Notes: generated by a model from the letters alone, not told the origin. A DNA stretch of 64,000 nucleotides from JBBQER01 sp052148155 (GCA_052148155.1 JBKQIY010000198.1:1-64000), one strand, 5' to 3'. Shown: positions 32,857 to 41,624, counted from the first letter of the stretch. Numbers and translations are program-made.

Positions 32857-35268
32857 GTGCTGACCGAAGAGCCCAGGACAGGGTCGGAACCGGGCGCTGC
32901 GCCCGGCACCCCTCACCCCCTCCCCACGCCGGTCCACCCTGGCGTCGAGCTCCCGCCGGACAGCCTTCGGTACCGGATCAAGAACAAGCTGCTCGGGCCG
33001 CCGTTGCACACCGAACAACTCGAGCACGAACGGCTCGGCAAGCCGACCGCGCTCGCAGTGTTCGCGTCCGACAACCTTTCGTCGTCGGCGTACGCGACCG
33101 AGGAGATGCTGCGAGTCTTGATCCCCGCGGTCGGGCTCGGCGCGTTCGCGCTCGTCGTCCCGATCACGACCGCGCTCCTCGTCGTCCTCTTCTTCCTGAT
33201 CCTGTCCTACCGCCAGACGATCAAGGCCTACCCGACGGCCGGCGGCGCGTACATGGTGACGCGCGACAACTTCGGCCTCCTCCCCGCGCAGGTCGCGGGC
33301 GTGGCGCTCCTCACCGACTATGTGCTGACGGTGTCGGTATCGGTGGCGGCAGGCACTGCTGCGCTCGCGTCCGCGTTCAGCGTCTTCACTCCGTGGATCT
33401 TGCCGATCTCAATCTTGTTCGTTGTCGTCATCGCGTACGGCAACCTGCGCGGCGTGCGCGAGTCCGGGAAGCTCTTCGCGGTTCCGACCTATTTCTTCAT
33501 TCTGAATATGGCGGTGCTGATCGCCGTCGGCGTGTTCAAGGCCTTCCACGGAGGACTCGGCGTCGCGAACTACAACCATGTACACGGGCTGCTTCCGTAC
33601 GGCAAGAAGGGCGACGGACTCCTCGTCGGCGCGTCGCTCGCGATCGTGCTCCACGCGTTCGCGTCAGGCGGCGCGGCGGTCACGGGTGTCGAGGCGATCT
33701 CCAACGGGGTGCCGGCCTTCAAGAAACCCGAGTGGAAGAATGCCCGCAACACGCTCGTGATCATGGGTTCGCTGCTCGGCGTGATGTTCCTCGGGCTGTC
33801 GATTATGGACAGCCACATGCACGTCCAGCCGTTCACAAACGGTACGCCGACAGTCATTTCGCAGATCGGCAGGCTCGCGTACGGCGGCAGTGCGATCGGG
33901 AACGTCCTCTATTACTGCTTGCAAGCCGGAACGATGCTGATCTTGGTGTTAGCCGCGAATACGAGCTTCGCCGACTTTCCCCGGCTGGCATCGTTCCACG
34001 CCGGCGACAACTTCATGCCCCGCCAACTGACCAAGCGCGGACATCGGCTCGTATTTTCGAACGGCATCATTTTCCTCGCCGTATTCGGCATCTTGTTGCT
34101 CCTCGTGACGGACGCGCAGGTCGACCGTCTCATCCCGCTGTACGCGATCGGCGTGTTCACTTCATTCACGTTGTCGCAGGCGGGCATGGCGAAACACCAC
34201 ATACGCGAAAAGGAAGAAGGCTGGCGCGCGGGACTGTTCATCAACGGGACGGGCGCGGTCCTTTCTCTCGTCGTTGACATCGTGATCGCGATCTTCAAGT
34301 TCAAGCCGAAGAACTCGTGGATCGGTGCCTGGATCGTCATGCTGTTCGTTCCGATCATGGTGGTCTTCTTGGTGCGTCTGGCCCGCCAGTACAAGCGGGA
34401 AGACGAGGCACTCGCGCACGAGGTGCCGAAGGCCGTCGCGGCTCCGGTACGTCGACGCCTCGTCGTGATGGTGTTCGTCGATCGCCTCGATCTCGCGGTC
34501 GCACGGGCGATGCAGTTCGGCAGAACCCTCCGGCCCGACGAGCTCCGTGCGGTCCACTTCGTGATCGATCAGCACCACGCCGACGTGCTCGCCGAACAGT
34601 GGCGCGATCACGGCCTCGCCAACATGAGTCTTGAGCTCGTCGACTGTCCCGACCGGCGTCTCACGCGTGCGGCTGTGGTGGCCGTCGCTCACGAACTGAC
34701 CGCGGGCGACTCCGAAGTGTGCGTGCTGTTGCCGGAGCGTAAGTACGACGGTGGTTGGCAGCGCATCCTGCACGATCAGACCGCAGCCGCGATGGCCCGC
34801 GAGATCGCGCGGTTGCCGCACGCCAACGTGACCACCGTGCCATTCCATTTCGACGAACCTGCGACCGTCGACCAGACCGCAGCGAACCGTGACCTGGCCC
34901 ACGCGCCCGCCGGCAACGGGAACGGGAACGGGAACGGGAACGGGAAAGCACCACGTTCGACGATCGTGTTGGGTGGTGGCCCTCACGCCGATGCCCGAGA
35001 CGACGGAACGACCCCGATCGGATCGGTGCGCTGGCGCCAGCAGGTCCGCGTCCACGGGCGGGTGCAGGCCGTGCGGATCGAACCTCTCGCGGGGAGCCCC
35101 AGTCTTGAGTGCACGCTCGTCGACGACACCGGCGGAGTGTCGGTCGTGTTCTTCGGTCGGCGTCACATCGAAGGGGTCGAGATCGGTTCGACGTTGACTG
35201 CGACGGGAATGGCGATCGAACACAAAGGCCGTCTCGCCATCGTGAATCCGGTCTACGAGTTGACGTAG
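32857..35268 (+). CDS. KimA-like APC permease fused to an OB-fold domain
   Basis: This 803-residue protein begins with the KimA/YdaO-type signature (LLGPPLHTEQLEHERLGKPTAL, then ASDNLSSSAYATEEML) and has about twelve membrane helices to residue 510. The family includes high-affinity potassium importers regulated by cyclic di-AMP. A cytosolic region follows at 515-680. A Gly-Asn repeat (about 686-697) leads to a C-terminal OB-fold-like domain at about 724-803 (VRWRQQVRVHGRV...ECTLVDDTGGVSVVFFGRR). That domain usually exists as a separate small protein. The fusion is unusual. A GGAG ribosome-binding site precedes the GTG. Substrate is inferred from family. Confidence 0.84.
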   Translation: MLTEEPRTGSEPGAAPGTPHPLPTPVHPGVELPPDSLRYRIKNKLLGPPLHTEQLEHERLGKPTALAVFASDNLSSSAYATEEMLRVLIPAVGLGAFALVVPITTALLVVLFFLILSYRQTIKAYPTAGGAYMVTRDNFGLLPAQVAGVALLTDYVLTVSVSVAAGTAALASAFSVFTPWILPISILFVVVIAYGNLRGVRESGKLFAVPTYFFILNMAVLIAVGVFKAFHGGLGVANYNHVHGLLPYGKKGDGLLVGASLAIVLHAFASGGAAVTGVEAISNGVPAFKKPEWKNARNTLVIMGSLLGVMFLGLSIMDSHMHVQPFTNGTPTVISQIGRLAYGGSAIGNVLYYCLQAGTMLILVLAANTSFADFPRLASFHAGDNFMPRQLTKRGHRLVFSNGIIFLAVFGILLLLVTDAQVDRLIPLYAIGVFTSFTLSQAGMAKHHIREKEEGWRAGLFINGTGAVLSLVVDIVIAIFKFKPKNSWIGAWIVMLFVPIMVVFLVRLARQYKREDEALAHEVPKAVAAPVRRRLVVMVFVDRLDLAVARAMQFGRTLRPDELRAVHFVIDQHHADVLAEQWRDHGLANMSLELVDCPDRRLTRAAVVAVAHELTAGDSEVCVLLPERKYDGGWQRILHDQTAAAMAREIARLPHANVTTVPFHFDEPATVDQTAANRDLAHAPAGNGNGNGNGNGKAPRSTIVLGGGPHADARDDGTTPIGSVRWRQQVRVHGRVQAVRIEPLAGSPSLECTLVDDTGGVSVVFFGRRHIEGVEIGSTLTATGMAIEHKGRLAIVNPVYELT
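34914..34946 (+). repeat. In-frame hexanucleotide repeat (AACGGG)n encoding Asn-Gly
   Basis: About five copies of AACGGG lie inside the KimA-like gene between the transporter's cytosolic region and the OB-fold domain. They encode a flexible Asn-Gly linker. Copy-number slippage by one unit keeps frame, so linker length may vary between strains. Confidence 0.8.
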
Positions 35269-35439
35269 ACGCGCCCCGACGCGAGCAGGCCGACAAGACG
35301 TGCGGTGCTCACCAGAACCGTCGATCGGTCGCGCTCGCGAACCGCGTCGCGTCGCCCGCGCGTGAGATCGGCACCACCGACCACCACACAAGCAGCGGAC
35401 CACGAGCGCGCGACGCGAAACGCGCGGCGAGGACGCGCC

Positions 35440-35553
35440 GGCAACCAAGAAGGTGAGTGCTCGGGTCGCCGGAAGGCGGCGGGCGGTCCGACCAGCCGAC
35501 GACCCGAGCCAACCACACCGGCGCAGGGCGCCGCGGGCCGGTGTGGCAGAGGT
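35440..35553 (-). ncRNA. Candidate structured RNA on the minus strand
   Basis: Two perfect stems follow each other on the minus strand: a 10-bp one (arms 35537-35546 and 35513-35522) and a 9-bp one (arms 35500-35508 and 35460-35468). The second has a GGTCGGACC stem inside its loop. A TTGACA box lies about 40 nt upstream. No known RNA family (SRP, RNase P, tmRNA, 6S) fits. High GC makes stems frequent, so this is a weak call. Confidence 0.25.
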
Positions 35554-35560
35554 AGCGCAC

Positions 35561-35588
35561 AGTCTTGCCGGAATCGTGGCGCTGTCAA
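35561..35588 (-). promoter_or_regulatory. Possible promoter upstream of the structured segment
   Basis: On the minus strand TTGACA (35583-35588) is followed after 16 nt by AAGACT (35561-35566). The -35 is consensus and the -10 is weak. Confidence 0.3.
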
Positions 35589-35607
35589 GCTGGACTGCTG
35601 AGGTGCC

Positions 35608-36999
35608 TCATCGGTGCGATGACCGCGCTCGTTCCGGCGGGAGCAACACGTTCGGATTGAGCACATCGTGCGGGTCGAGCGCCGCCTTGATCGCTCGGTA
35701 CGCGTTGATCTCCGCGGGTGTGCGTACCAGAGACAGCCACGCTCGCTTGGCGCTGCCGATGCCATGTTCGGCGCTGATCGAGCCGCGTCGACGCGCCACC
35801 AGCCGCAGGACTGCATCGGTGACCCGATTATCATCAGGAGCAACACCGGTCACGTTCACGTGAATGTTTCCGTCGGCCGCATGTCCGAACAGCCAGGTCA
35901 GTGCGTGTGGAGCGACGACAGCGACCAGCTCGCGCACTTCGCTGACGAATCGGGCCAGCTCGTCGGCCGGAAGCGTGACGTCGAACTTGTGCGGCGCGCC
36001 GAGCAGGTTGATCGCCTCGGTGTGACCCTCGCGGTACCGCCACAAATCGCGCACGGCGCGGTCGTCGGTCGCGACCGCGACGTCGGCGGTGTCGCGGCAC
36101 GTGTCGATCGCAGCCGCAAGCTCGAGCGTCGGATCCGTCCGCGCCGCCGCCTCTACCAGCACGAACGCGACATGGCGGGCCGAGAATGGACGGGCAACAC
36201 CGAGACGGTCGCAGACGAGGTCGAGGCCGTCTTGGAAAAACAGCTCGACAGCTCGGAGAGCATCGATCGCGCGGCGGAGCTCGCCGACTGCGTCCAGCGC
36301 GGCGTCGACCTCGTCGAACGCGAGCAGGGCGACGACGACATGGGTCGGACGGGGAACCAGTCGGAGCCGAGCCGCGGTGATCACCGCGAGGGTGCCCTCG
36401 CTCCCGCATAACAGCCCAGACAGGTCGTAGCCGGTGTTGTCCTTCTCGAGCCCGTCGAGGCGGCGCACGACACTGCCGTCGGCGAACACGGCCTCGACGC
36501 CGAGGACCTGACGTCGGGTGGCCCCGTAGCGGAGCACGCGCACTCCGCCGGCGTTGGTGGCGACGGTGCCGCCGACGGTGGCGCTGTCGCGGGCGCCGAG
36601 ATCGACGCCGTAGTCCCAGCCGGCGCCGTGCGCGTGGTCGTGGACCCGGGCGAGGGTGACGCCCGCTTGTGCGGTGATCTGGCCGGCACGGACGTCGACC
36701 GGGCTCAGCTCGTCAAGCCGGCGCAGGTCGAGGAGGACTTCGTCGTGCAGCGGCACGGATCCGCCGACGAGGCCGGTATTGCCGCCCTGAGGGACGACCG
36801 CCACGCCCGCGCCGCTGCACAGACGAAGCACAGCCGCGACCTGGTCGACGGTGCCCGGACGAACGACCGCGGGTGTCGTCCCGATGAAGCGGCCGGTCCA
36901 GTCTCGGACCTGACCGGCCACGACTTCGGGATCGGTGAGCACGTAGGCGTCGCCGACGGCGAGGCGCAGCTCCCCGATGAACGACTTCGCGGTGGCCAC
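35608..36999 (-). CDS. FAD-binding oxidase, D-2-hydroxyacid dehydrogenase (GlcD) type
   Basis: This 463-residue flavoenzyme has an N-terminal FAD-binding (PCMH) domain with VVPQGGNTGLVGGSVP and the LGARDSATVGGTVATNAGG flavin loop. The C-terminal cap ends in SAEHGIGSAKRAWL and LDPHDVLNPNVLLP. This fits D-lactate/glycolate/D-2-hydroxyglutarate dehydrogenases. The GTG at 36999 has TACGCT 6 nt before it, so I use it; the longer frame runs into the AlgH gene. Substrate within the group is not decided. Confidence 0.89.
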   Translation of the reverse strand: MATAKSFIGELRLAVGDAYVLTDPEVVAGQVRDWTGRFIGTTPAVVRPGTVDQVAAVLRLCSGAGVAVVPQGGNTGLVGGSVPLHDEVLLDLRRLDELSPVDVRAGQITAQAGVTLARVHDHAHGAGWDYGVDLGARDSATVGGTVATNAGGVRVLRYGATRRQVLGVEAVFADGSVVRRLDGLEKDNTGYDLSGLLCGSEGTLAVITAARLRLVPRPTHVVVALLAFDEVDAALDAVGELRRAIDALRAVELFFQDGLDLVCDRLGVARPFSARHVAFVLVEAAARTDPTLELAAAIDTCRDTADVAVATDDRAVRDLWRYREGHTEAINLLGAPHKFDVTLPADELARFVSEVRELVAVVAPHALTWLFGHAADGNIHVNVTGVAPDDNRVTDAVLRLVARRRGSISAEHGIGSAKRAWLSLVRTPAEINAYRAIKAALDPHDVLNPNVLLPPERARSSHR

Positions 37000-37005
37000 C
37001 CACCG

Positions 37006-37011
37006 AGCGTA
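37006..37011 (-). promoter_or_regulatory. -10 box (TACGCT) for the FAD oxidase gene
   Basis: TACGCT on the minus strand with a 6-nt gap to GTG 36999 fits the leaderless pattern and fixes the start. Confidence 0.42.
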
Positions 37012-37033
37012 CGGCGGTGCCAAGATCAGGATC

Positions 37034-37594
37034 GTGTCCAGCCTTCCGGCAACGTTGCGCGGCCAGCTTCTCGTCGCGACACCGCCGCTCGCGGACCCGA
37101 ACTTCGATGGGAGCGTGGTCCTGGTCCTCGAGCACGGCGAGGACGGCGCGCTCGGCATCATCGTCAACCGACCGACCGACGCCACGCTCGCGTCGGTTCT
37201 GCCGGAGTGGCGCATGCATGCCTCAGCGCCCGCCGTGGTGTTCAGCGGAGGTCCAGTCGCGCCTGAAGCCGTGATTGCGCTCGCACGCGGCGGCCACGAC
37301 ACAGCGCCCGGGTGGATATCGGTGCTCGGCGAGGTCGGCACCATCGACATCGGACGCGATCCCGCCGACTTCGAGTTCCCGATCGAAGATCTGCGTGTCT
37401 TCGTCGGGTATTCAGGCTGGGCGCCGGGCCAGCTCGAAGCCGAGCTCGCGGAACAAGCGTGGTTCGTGGTCGCGCTCGACAAGACGGATCCGTTTTCTGG
37501 CGGCCCGGAGCACCTTTGGCGCGACGTGCTGCGCCGCCAGCGCGGACGGGTCGCGCTGTTCGCGCACTACCCCACTGACCCCGAAGTCAACTGA
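37034..37594 (+). CDS. YqgE/AlgH family protein
   Basis: This 186-residue protein matches YqgE/AlgH, a compact family of unclear biochemical role. It begins RGQLLVATPPLADPNFDGSVVL and has GALGIIVNRPT, VVFSGGPVAPEAVI and VFVGYSGWAPGQLEAELAEQAW, the family's ordered motifs. Length is typical. The GTG at 37034 is chosen because an upstream frame would overlap the divergent FAD oxidase. Its promoter is not obvious. Confidence 0.9.
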   Translation: MSSLPATLRGQLLVATPPLADPNFDGSVVLVLEHGEDGALGIIVNRPTDATLASVLPEWRMHASAPAVVFSGGPVAPEAVIALARGGHDTAPGWISVLGEVGTIDIGRDPADFEFPIEDLRVFVGYSGWAPGQLEAELAEQAWFVVALDKTDPFSGGPEHLWRDVLRRQRGRVALFAHYPTDPEVN

Positions 37595-37625
37595 TCGCGT
37601 CCGACGTTCGGTGCGAACTTCGGCG

Positions 37626-38420
37626 TCAGTGCCGCATGGCACGCTCGAGCGCCGCGGGACCCGCGTCGACGAGCTGACGCAGCGCTCGCTCCACTTCCTG
37701 GGCCAGGATGAGGCCGGTCGTCTCACGCGCGATTGGGCGCAGCGCTCCGACTGCGGTGGCGAGCTCCTCGGGCGTCGCGCCGCCCGCGAAACCGGCGCCG
37801 GTCCGTTCGACGAACAGTTTGATGGCGTCGTCGACGACCTTGGCCAAGCGGCGTCGTAGGAGATCGCGCAGCTGACCCGAGAGCTCGACGTCGATGCCAG
37901 CATCGTGGAGCTGCAACGCAAGATCGAGCAGCGTCGGGCTTGGTACGAGCCACGTTCCACCGTCTTGGGGTTTGAGGTACCCGGCGTCCTGAAGCTCCGC
38001 GAACAGTCCGACGCGGCGACCCCCGATGATCGCGGTGAGCTCGTCACGGCCGACAACACGCGGCCGGTCGTCCGACCAGGGTGCGGTGAGGGTCGCGTCG
38101 ACCCCGAGCCACTCGGCAACGGTGCGCGCGGGACGAGCACGCTTGACGAGGTCGCGGATCGCAACGAGTGTCAGCCCGCGGTCGCGCAGGTCGGCGATGA
38201 GCTCGAGCCGCTCGAGATGCTCGGCCCGATAGACCGCGTCGCGTCCCCGCTTTGCCGGCTTGGGGAGCAGCCCCTCCGACTGATACCACCGGATCGTCCG
38301 CGCCGGCAGACCGCTGCGCTCCGAGAGCGCGGCCAGCGTGTACGTCGGTGCTGCAAGCTCCGACTGCAGGGGAGGCGGTTCGTGGGCGTCGTTCGTCGCC
38401 ACCCGAGAAGTCAACCACAC
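37626..38420 (-). CDS. MerR-family regulator
   Basis: This 264-residue protein has a MerR winged helix-turn-helix at about residues 26-95 (YTLAALSERSGLPARTIRWYQSEGLLPKPAKRGRDAVYR). A longer-than-usual effector region of about 170 residues follows, with no cysteine metal site. A GTG at 38402 is an alternative start six residues downstream. It is divergent from the AurF-like diiron gene and separated by a pair of inverted repeats lying in an extended promoter spacer, so it probably controls that gene. Confidence 0.85.
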   Translation of the reverse strand: MWLTSRVATNDAHEPPPLQSELAAPTYTLAALSERSGLPARTIRWYQSEGLLPKPAKRGRDAVYRAEHLERLELIADLRDRGLTLVAIRDLVKRARPARTVAEWLGVDATLTAPWSDDRPRVVGRDELTAIIGGRRVGLFAELQDAGYLKPQDGGTWLVPSPTLLDLALQLHDAGIDVELSGQLRDLLRRRLAKVVDDAIKLFVERTGAGFAGGATPEELATAVGALRPIARETTGLILAQEVERALRQLVDAGPAALERAMRH

Positions 38421-38435
38421 GTCCCGTAACGTTTG

Positions 38436-38473
38436 CAGTTACAACTGACAGAATATCTTGACAGTTAGAACTG
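38436..38473. promoter_or_regulatory. Twin inverted repeats and MerR-type promoter between MerR and AurF-like genes
   Basis: CAGTTACAACTG (38436-38447) and CAGTTAGAACTG (38462-38473) are two copies of CAGTT-N2-AACTG, 26 bp apart centre to centre. TTGACA at 38458-38463 faces the AurF-like gene and the second repeat starts inside it, in the spacer before a TATGGC (38484-38489) 20 nt on. MerR proteins typically bind such long spacers. Confidence 0.6.
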
Positions 38474-38492
38474 CAAGTGTTTGTATGGCGTC

Positions 38493-39395
38493 ATGAGTCC
38501 CACCTCGTCGCCCTCCCGTCCGTTGGCCTGCATGCCTCGCACCGCGGCCCGATCCCTCCAACTCGTGGCCGCTTCCGAGCGCACGACCCTCGATCCGTTC
38601 CGTGAGATCGACTGGTCGGTGCCGATCGACGACGCGGCGTTTTACCTGCCGCCCGAGTTGTTGCCGCTGTACGGAACCACGATCTGGGATGCGATGACCG
38701 AAACCGACCGGATGGCCTACAGCCGCCACGAGACTGCCGCCCTGTGCGGCGCCGGAATCTGGTTCGAGAACGTCCTGATGCAGGTCGTGTTGTGTCACCT
38801 GGCCGAACTGCCGGTCACCGACCCTGCCCACCGTTACCTGCTCGTGGAAGTGGCCGACGAGTGCCGGCACTCGATGATGTTCGGTGAGTTCATCCGGCGC
38901 GCGGGAACCCCGGCCTACCGCCCGACGCTTGCACCGAATTTCGTCTCCGACGACACGCCGGGAACCCGAGCGGTCTCGTACCTTTTGATCCTCGCGGTCG
39001 AGGAGTTACTCGACTTCACCAACCGGGCAACGATGCGCGACCAGCGCGTGCATCCCATCTCGCGTGGCATGGCCCGTCTGCACGTGCTGGAGGAGGCGCG
39101 CCATGTCAGCTTCGCGAAGACGTTCCTCGCCGAGATCATGCCGACCCTCGAAGCTTCAGACCGACGCGTGGTCGCCGACGCCGCACCCGTGCTCGTCGGG
39201 ATCGTCGCGGATCTGAGCGTCGATCCGGACGTGTACGAACACCTCGGAATCGTCGGTGGACTCGAAGCCGCACGTACCAATCCGCACCGTGGGGCAACGG
39301 TTGCAGCCGGGCTCGCCAAGCTCACGAGCTTCCTGAGTGAGATCGGCGTCATCGACGAAGAACACCGACCAACATGGAGCGCGCTGGTGGCATGA
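38493..39395 (+). CDS. AurF-like diiron oxygenase/ferritin-like protein
   Basis: This 300-residue all-helical protein resembles the AurF family (p-aminobenzoate N-oxygenase type diiron enzymes). Two Glu-x-x-x-His type pairs are visible, VADECRHSMMF and VLEEARHVSFA, together with other acidic helices that could complete a dinuclear iron site. The ATG at 38493 is preceded by the MerR-type promoter. Its substrate is not known. Related actinobacterial genes are regulated by MerR-type neighbours, which agrees with the layout here. Confidence 0.75.
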   Translation: MSPTSSPSRPLACMPRTAARSLQLVAASERTTLDPFREIDWSVPIDDAAFYLPPELLPLYGTTIWDAMTETDRMAYSRHETAALCGAGIWFENVLMQVVLCHLAELPVTDPAHRYLLVEVADECRHSMMFGEFIRRAGTPAYRPTLAPNFVSDDTPGTRAVSYLLILAVEELLDFTNRATMRDQRVHPISRGMARLHVLEEARHVSFAKTFLAEIMPTLEASDRRVVADAAPVLVGIVADLSVDPDVYEHLGIVGGLEAARTNPHRGATVAAGLAKLTSFLSEIGVIDEEHRPTWSALVA

Positions 39396-39398
39396 CCC

Positions 39399-39404
39399 TA
39401 GACT
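39399..39404 (+). promoter_or_regulatory. Possible -10 box (TAGACT) of the acyltransferase operon
   Basis: TAGACT lies 26 nt before the ATG at 39430, leaving room for a short leader with the GAGGGCGGG ribosome-binding site. Confidence 0.32.
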
Positions 39405-39429
39405 TGCCTTCGGTCTCCGAGGGCGGGAT

Positions 39430-41478
39430 ATGGAGTATCGCGAGGCGGGCCAACTCGATCCACTAGTTGAGCTGCGATATCGGCCATACCTTGATGGTCT
39501 GCGTTGCGTCGCGGTCTACCTCGTCGTCGCTTTCCACGCGGGTCTTGGCAGCTTCTCCGGAGGCTTCATCGGCGTCGATGTGTTTTTTGTCCTGTCCGGA
39601 TTTCTTGTCACACGAATCCTGCTCGGCGACTTGGTTTCCGCCGGCCGCATCAACTTTCGGCGCTTCTACTCGCGACGATTCCGGCGCATCCTTCCCGCCG
39701 CGGCGGTGATGCTCCTCGTCACCGCGGTTGCGTATGTCATCGTCGCGTCACCGCTGCAGGCGTTCATCGCGGTGAGCGACTTCCGAGCCGCCTTCTTGTA
39801 TTTCGCGAACTGGCACTTTATTCAGCAATCCACCGACTACTTCGCGACGAACGTCAACTCGAGTCCGGTGCTGCATTTCTGGTCACTCGCGGTCGAGGAA
39901 CAGTTCTATCTGACCTGGCCGCTGCTGCTCAGCGGCCTGTTCGTCGTTGCACGTCTGGCCGGTCGCCGCCGATGGTTGGCGTTACGGATCGTGGTCGTCG
40001 CGGCGATCCTGGCGTCGGCGACGGAGGCGCTGACGATCGGTGCGCACCAGCTCGATCGCGCGTACTACGGGACCGACACCCGCGCCTATCAGCTGCTGGC
40101 CGGGGCGCTGCTCGCCCTCACGCCACAGCTGTTCGAGCTCGGCAGTCGATACGCGCGGCTCGCGCGTCTCGGCGCGCCAATCGCGCTGGGCGCCATCGTG
40201 GTGTTGGGTTCGTCGATCCTGAAGATGTCGGCCATCACGCGAGGTGTTGTCGTGGTGATCGTGACACTCGTGTTGATCACCGCGTTGGAAGGCGCGCATG
40301 CCGGTCGCACCAATCGGGCGCTGTCGGCCTCACCAATCACCTACCTGGGCCGCATCTCGTATGCCACTTACTTGTGGCATTGGCCGATCGACGTGCTCGT
40401 GTTGCTGCACCATCAGGTGAGCCCACTCACGTTGTTCGGCATCTCCAGTGTCGGCGCGACGCTGCTCGCCGCGATCAGCTTCCGCGTGTTGGAGCATCCG
40501 ATCCGCGCCTCGACGCTGCTCGATCGATACCGCATGCCGGTGATCGCGGGCTCGCTGACGGTGAGCGTCGTGGCCGCGCTGTTCTTCGTGCCGGCAATAC
40601 TCGAAGCTCCGAGCGCCACCGCGAACATCGCGCAGGCCTCGCTGGCCGTCCCGAGAATTCCGCCGTCGAGCCGCACGCTGCTCAACTGGCATACCGCGCA
40701 GAATGACATTCCAGCGGTACCCAACTGTCTCGGAGAACCGGTCGACGACTGCATCATCGTGCACGGAACCGGTGCCCGGGTCCTGCTGATGGGAGACAGC
40801 CTCGCTCGCATGTGGATCCCGGCGTTCGTGACGATCGCCAAACGCGACTCGCTCACCCTCGCCGTCGCGTCGTACCCGGCGTGCCCGTGGCAACAACTCG
40901 ACCGGCATGGACTCGACCAGTCGCCCAACTGTCCCGCCCAGTCGAGATTCTGGTATGACCGAGTCGTCCCCGAGTTCAACCCGGACATCATCGTCCTCGC
41001 CGAGCGCGCCTTCGACGCTCCCGGCAACGTGTTATCGCTCGCGGTCAACGGCCAGACCCTCCGCGCCAGCGCCGGCCCCGCCGAGCGGGAACTCGCGAAC
41101 GTCTCGAGAATCGACCTCTCCCTCCTTCACCGCCCGGGCCGCAAGATCGTGATCTTGGAGCCCACGCCTTTACCGCCGGCGCTGGACTTCAATCCGCTCG
41201 AATGCTTGTCAACCGGGAACACCCGCTGCTATTTCGGCGTCAATCCGGCGCTCACCGGACTTCAGCACGAGTTCGAGGTGCTGGCCAACAACCGCGACGT
41301 GCTCACCTTGAACCTCGACCATCTCGTCTGCCCGCGCCTGCCGATCTGCGACCCGGTTGTCAACAACATCATCGTGCGCCGCGATCACACGCACCTCACC
41401 GGGACGTACGCCGGTGCGCTGGCCGGACCGATCGAAGCGCGACTCGAAGCGCACGGCATACTGCCGACAAAGACGTGA
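39430..41478 (+). CDS. Acyltransferase 3 / SGNH fusion (OafA-type surface O-acyltransferase)
   Basis: This 682-residue protein has a ten-helix acyltransferase 3 domain (residues about 20-400) with the conserved histidine in VAFHAGLGSFSGGFIGVDV, then a C-terminal SGNH hydrolase domain. The SGNH nucleophile motif LLMGDSLARM and the DxxH end (RRDHTHLTG) are present. This is the OafA architecture that transfers acyl groups to surface polysaccharides or lipids. A GTGA overlap joins it to the next small frame. It heads a coupled operon with hotdog proteins, which is interesting because those act on acyl-CoAs. Confidence 0.88.
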   Translation: MEYREAGQLDPLVELRYRPYLDGLRCVAVYLVVAFHAGLGSFSGGFIGVDVFFVLSGFLVTRILLGDLVSAGRINFRRFYSRRFRRILPAAAVMLLVTAVAYVIVASPLQAFIAVSDFRAAFLYFANWHFIQQSTDYFATNVNSSPVLHFWSLAVEEQFYLTWPLLLSGLFVVARLAGRRRWLALRIVVVAAILASATEALTIGAHQLDRAYYGTDTRAYQLLAGALLALTPQLFELGSRYARLARLGAPIALGAIVVLGSSILKMSAITRGVVVVIVTLVLITALEGAHAGRTNRALSASPITYLGRISYATYLWHWPIDVLVLLHHQVSPLTLFGISSVGATLLAAISFRVLEHPIRASTLLDRYRMPVIAGSLTVSVVAALFFVPAILEAPSATANIAQASLAVPRIPPSSRTLLNWHTAQNDIPAVPNCLGEPVDDCIIVHGTGARVLLMGDSLARMWIPAFVTIAKRDSLTLAVASYPACPWQQLDRHGLDQSPNCPAQSRFWYDRVVPEFNPDIIVLAERAFDAPGNVLSLAVNGQTLRASAGPAERELANVSRIDLSLLHRPGRKIVILEPTPLPPALDFNPLECLSTGNTRCYFGVNPALTGLQHEFEVLANNRDVLTLNLDHLVCPRLPICDPVVNNIIVRRDHTHLTGTYAGALAGPIEARLEAHGILPTKT

Positions 41479-41624
41479 CACGCGCCGACAGTTCGCTCGG
41501 CCACGAACAGGATGACCGGATGACGTGGATTGGGGACATCACCGAGCGAACGCCAGCCGCGGCCGGAACCGAGTTGAACACGCTGGTGCTCCGTCCCGCC
41601 GGTCTCGTCGGCGGAGCCGGCTGA
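41475..41624 (+). CDS. Candidate 49-aa protein (small coupled ORF)
   Basis: This frame begins at GTG 41475, overlapping the acyltransferase stop by 4 nt (GTGA), and ends in TGA directly abutting the GTG of the next gene. It encodes 49 residues with a charged N-terminal half and a hydrophobic, Gly-rich end (LVLRPAGLVGGAG). The exact fit between two genes and an ATG at 41520 with an AGGATGA-like ribosome-binding site support translation. It is in the same frame as the following Rieske gene, separated only by the TGA. It could thus be an N-terminal extension lost to a stop. Confidence 0.5.
   Translation: MTRADSSLGHEQDDRMTWIGDITERTPAAAGTELNTLVLRPAGLVGGAG

Noticed and set aside
35253..35846. Minus-strand frames between the KimA-like and FAD oxidase genes
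   Set aside because: Arg/Ser/Pro-rich products without start signals; the DNA there is better explained by hairpin structure.
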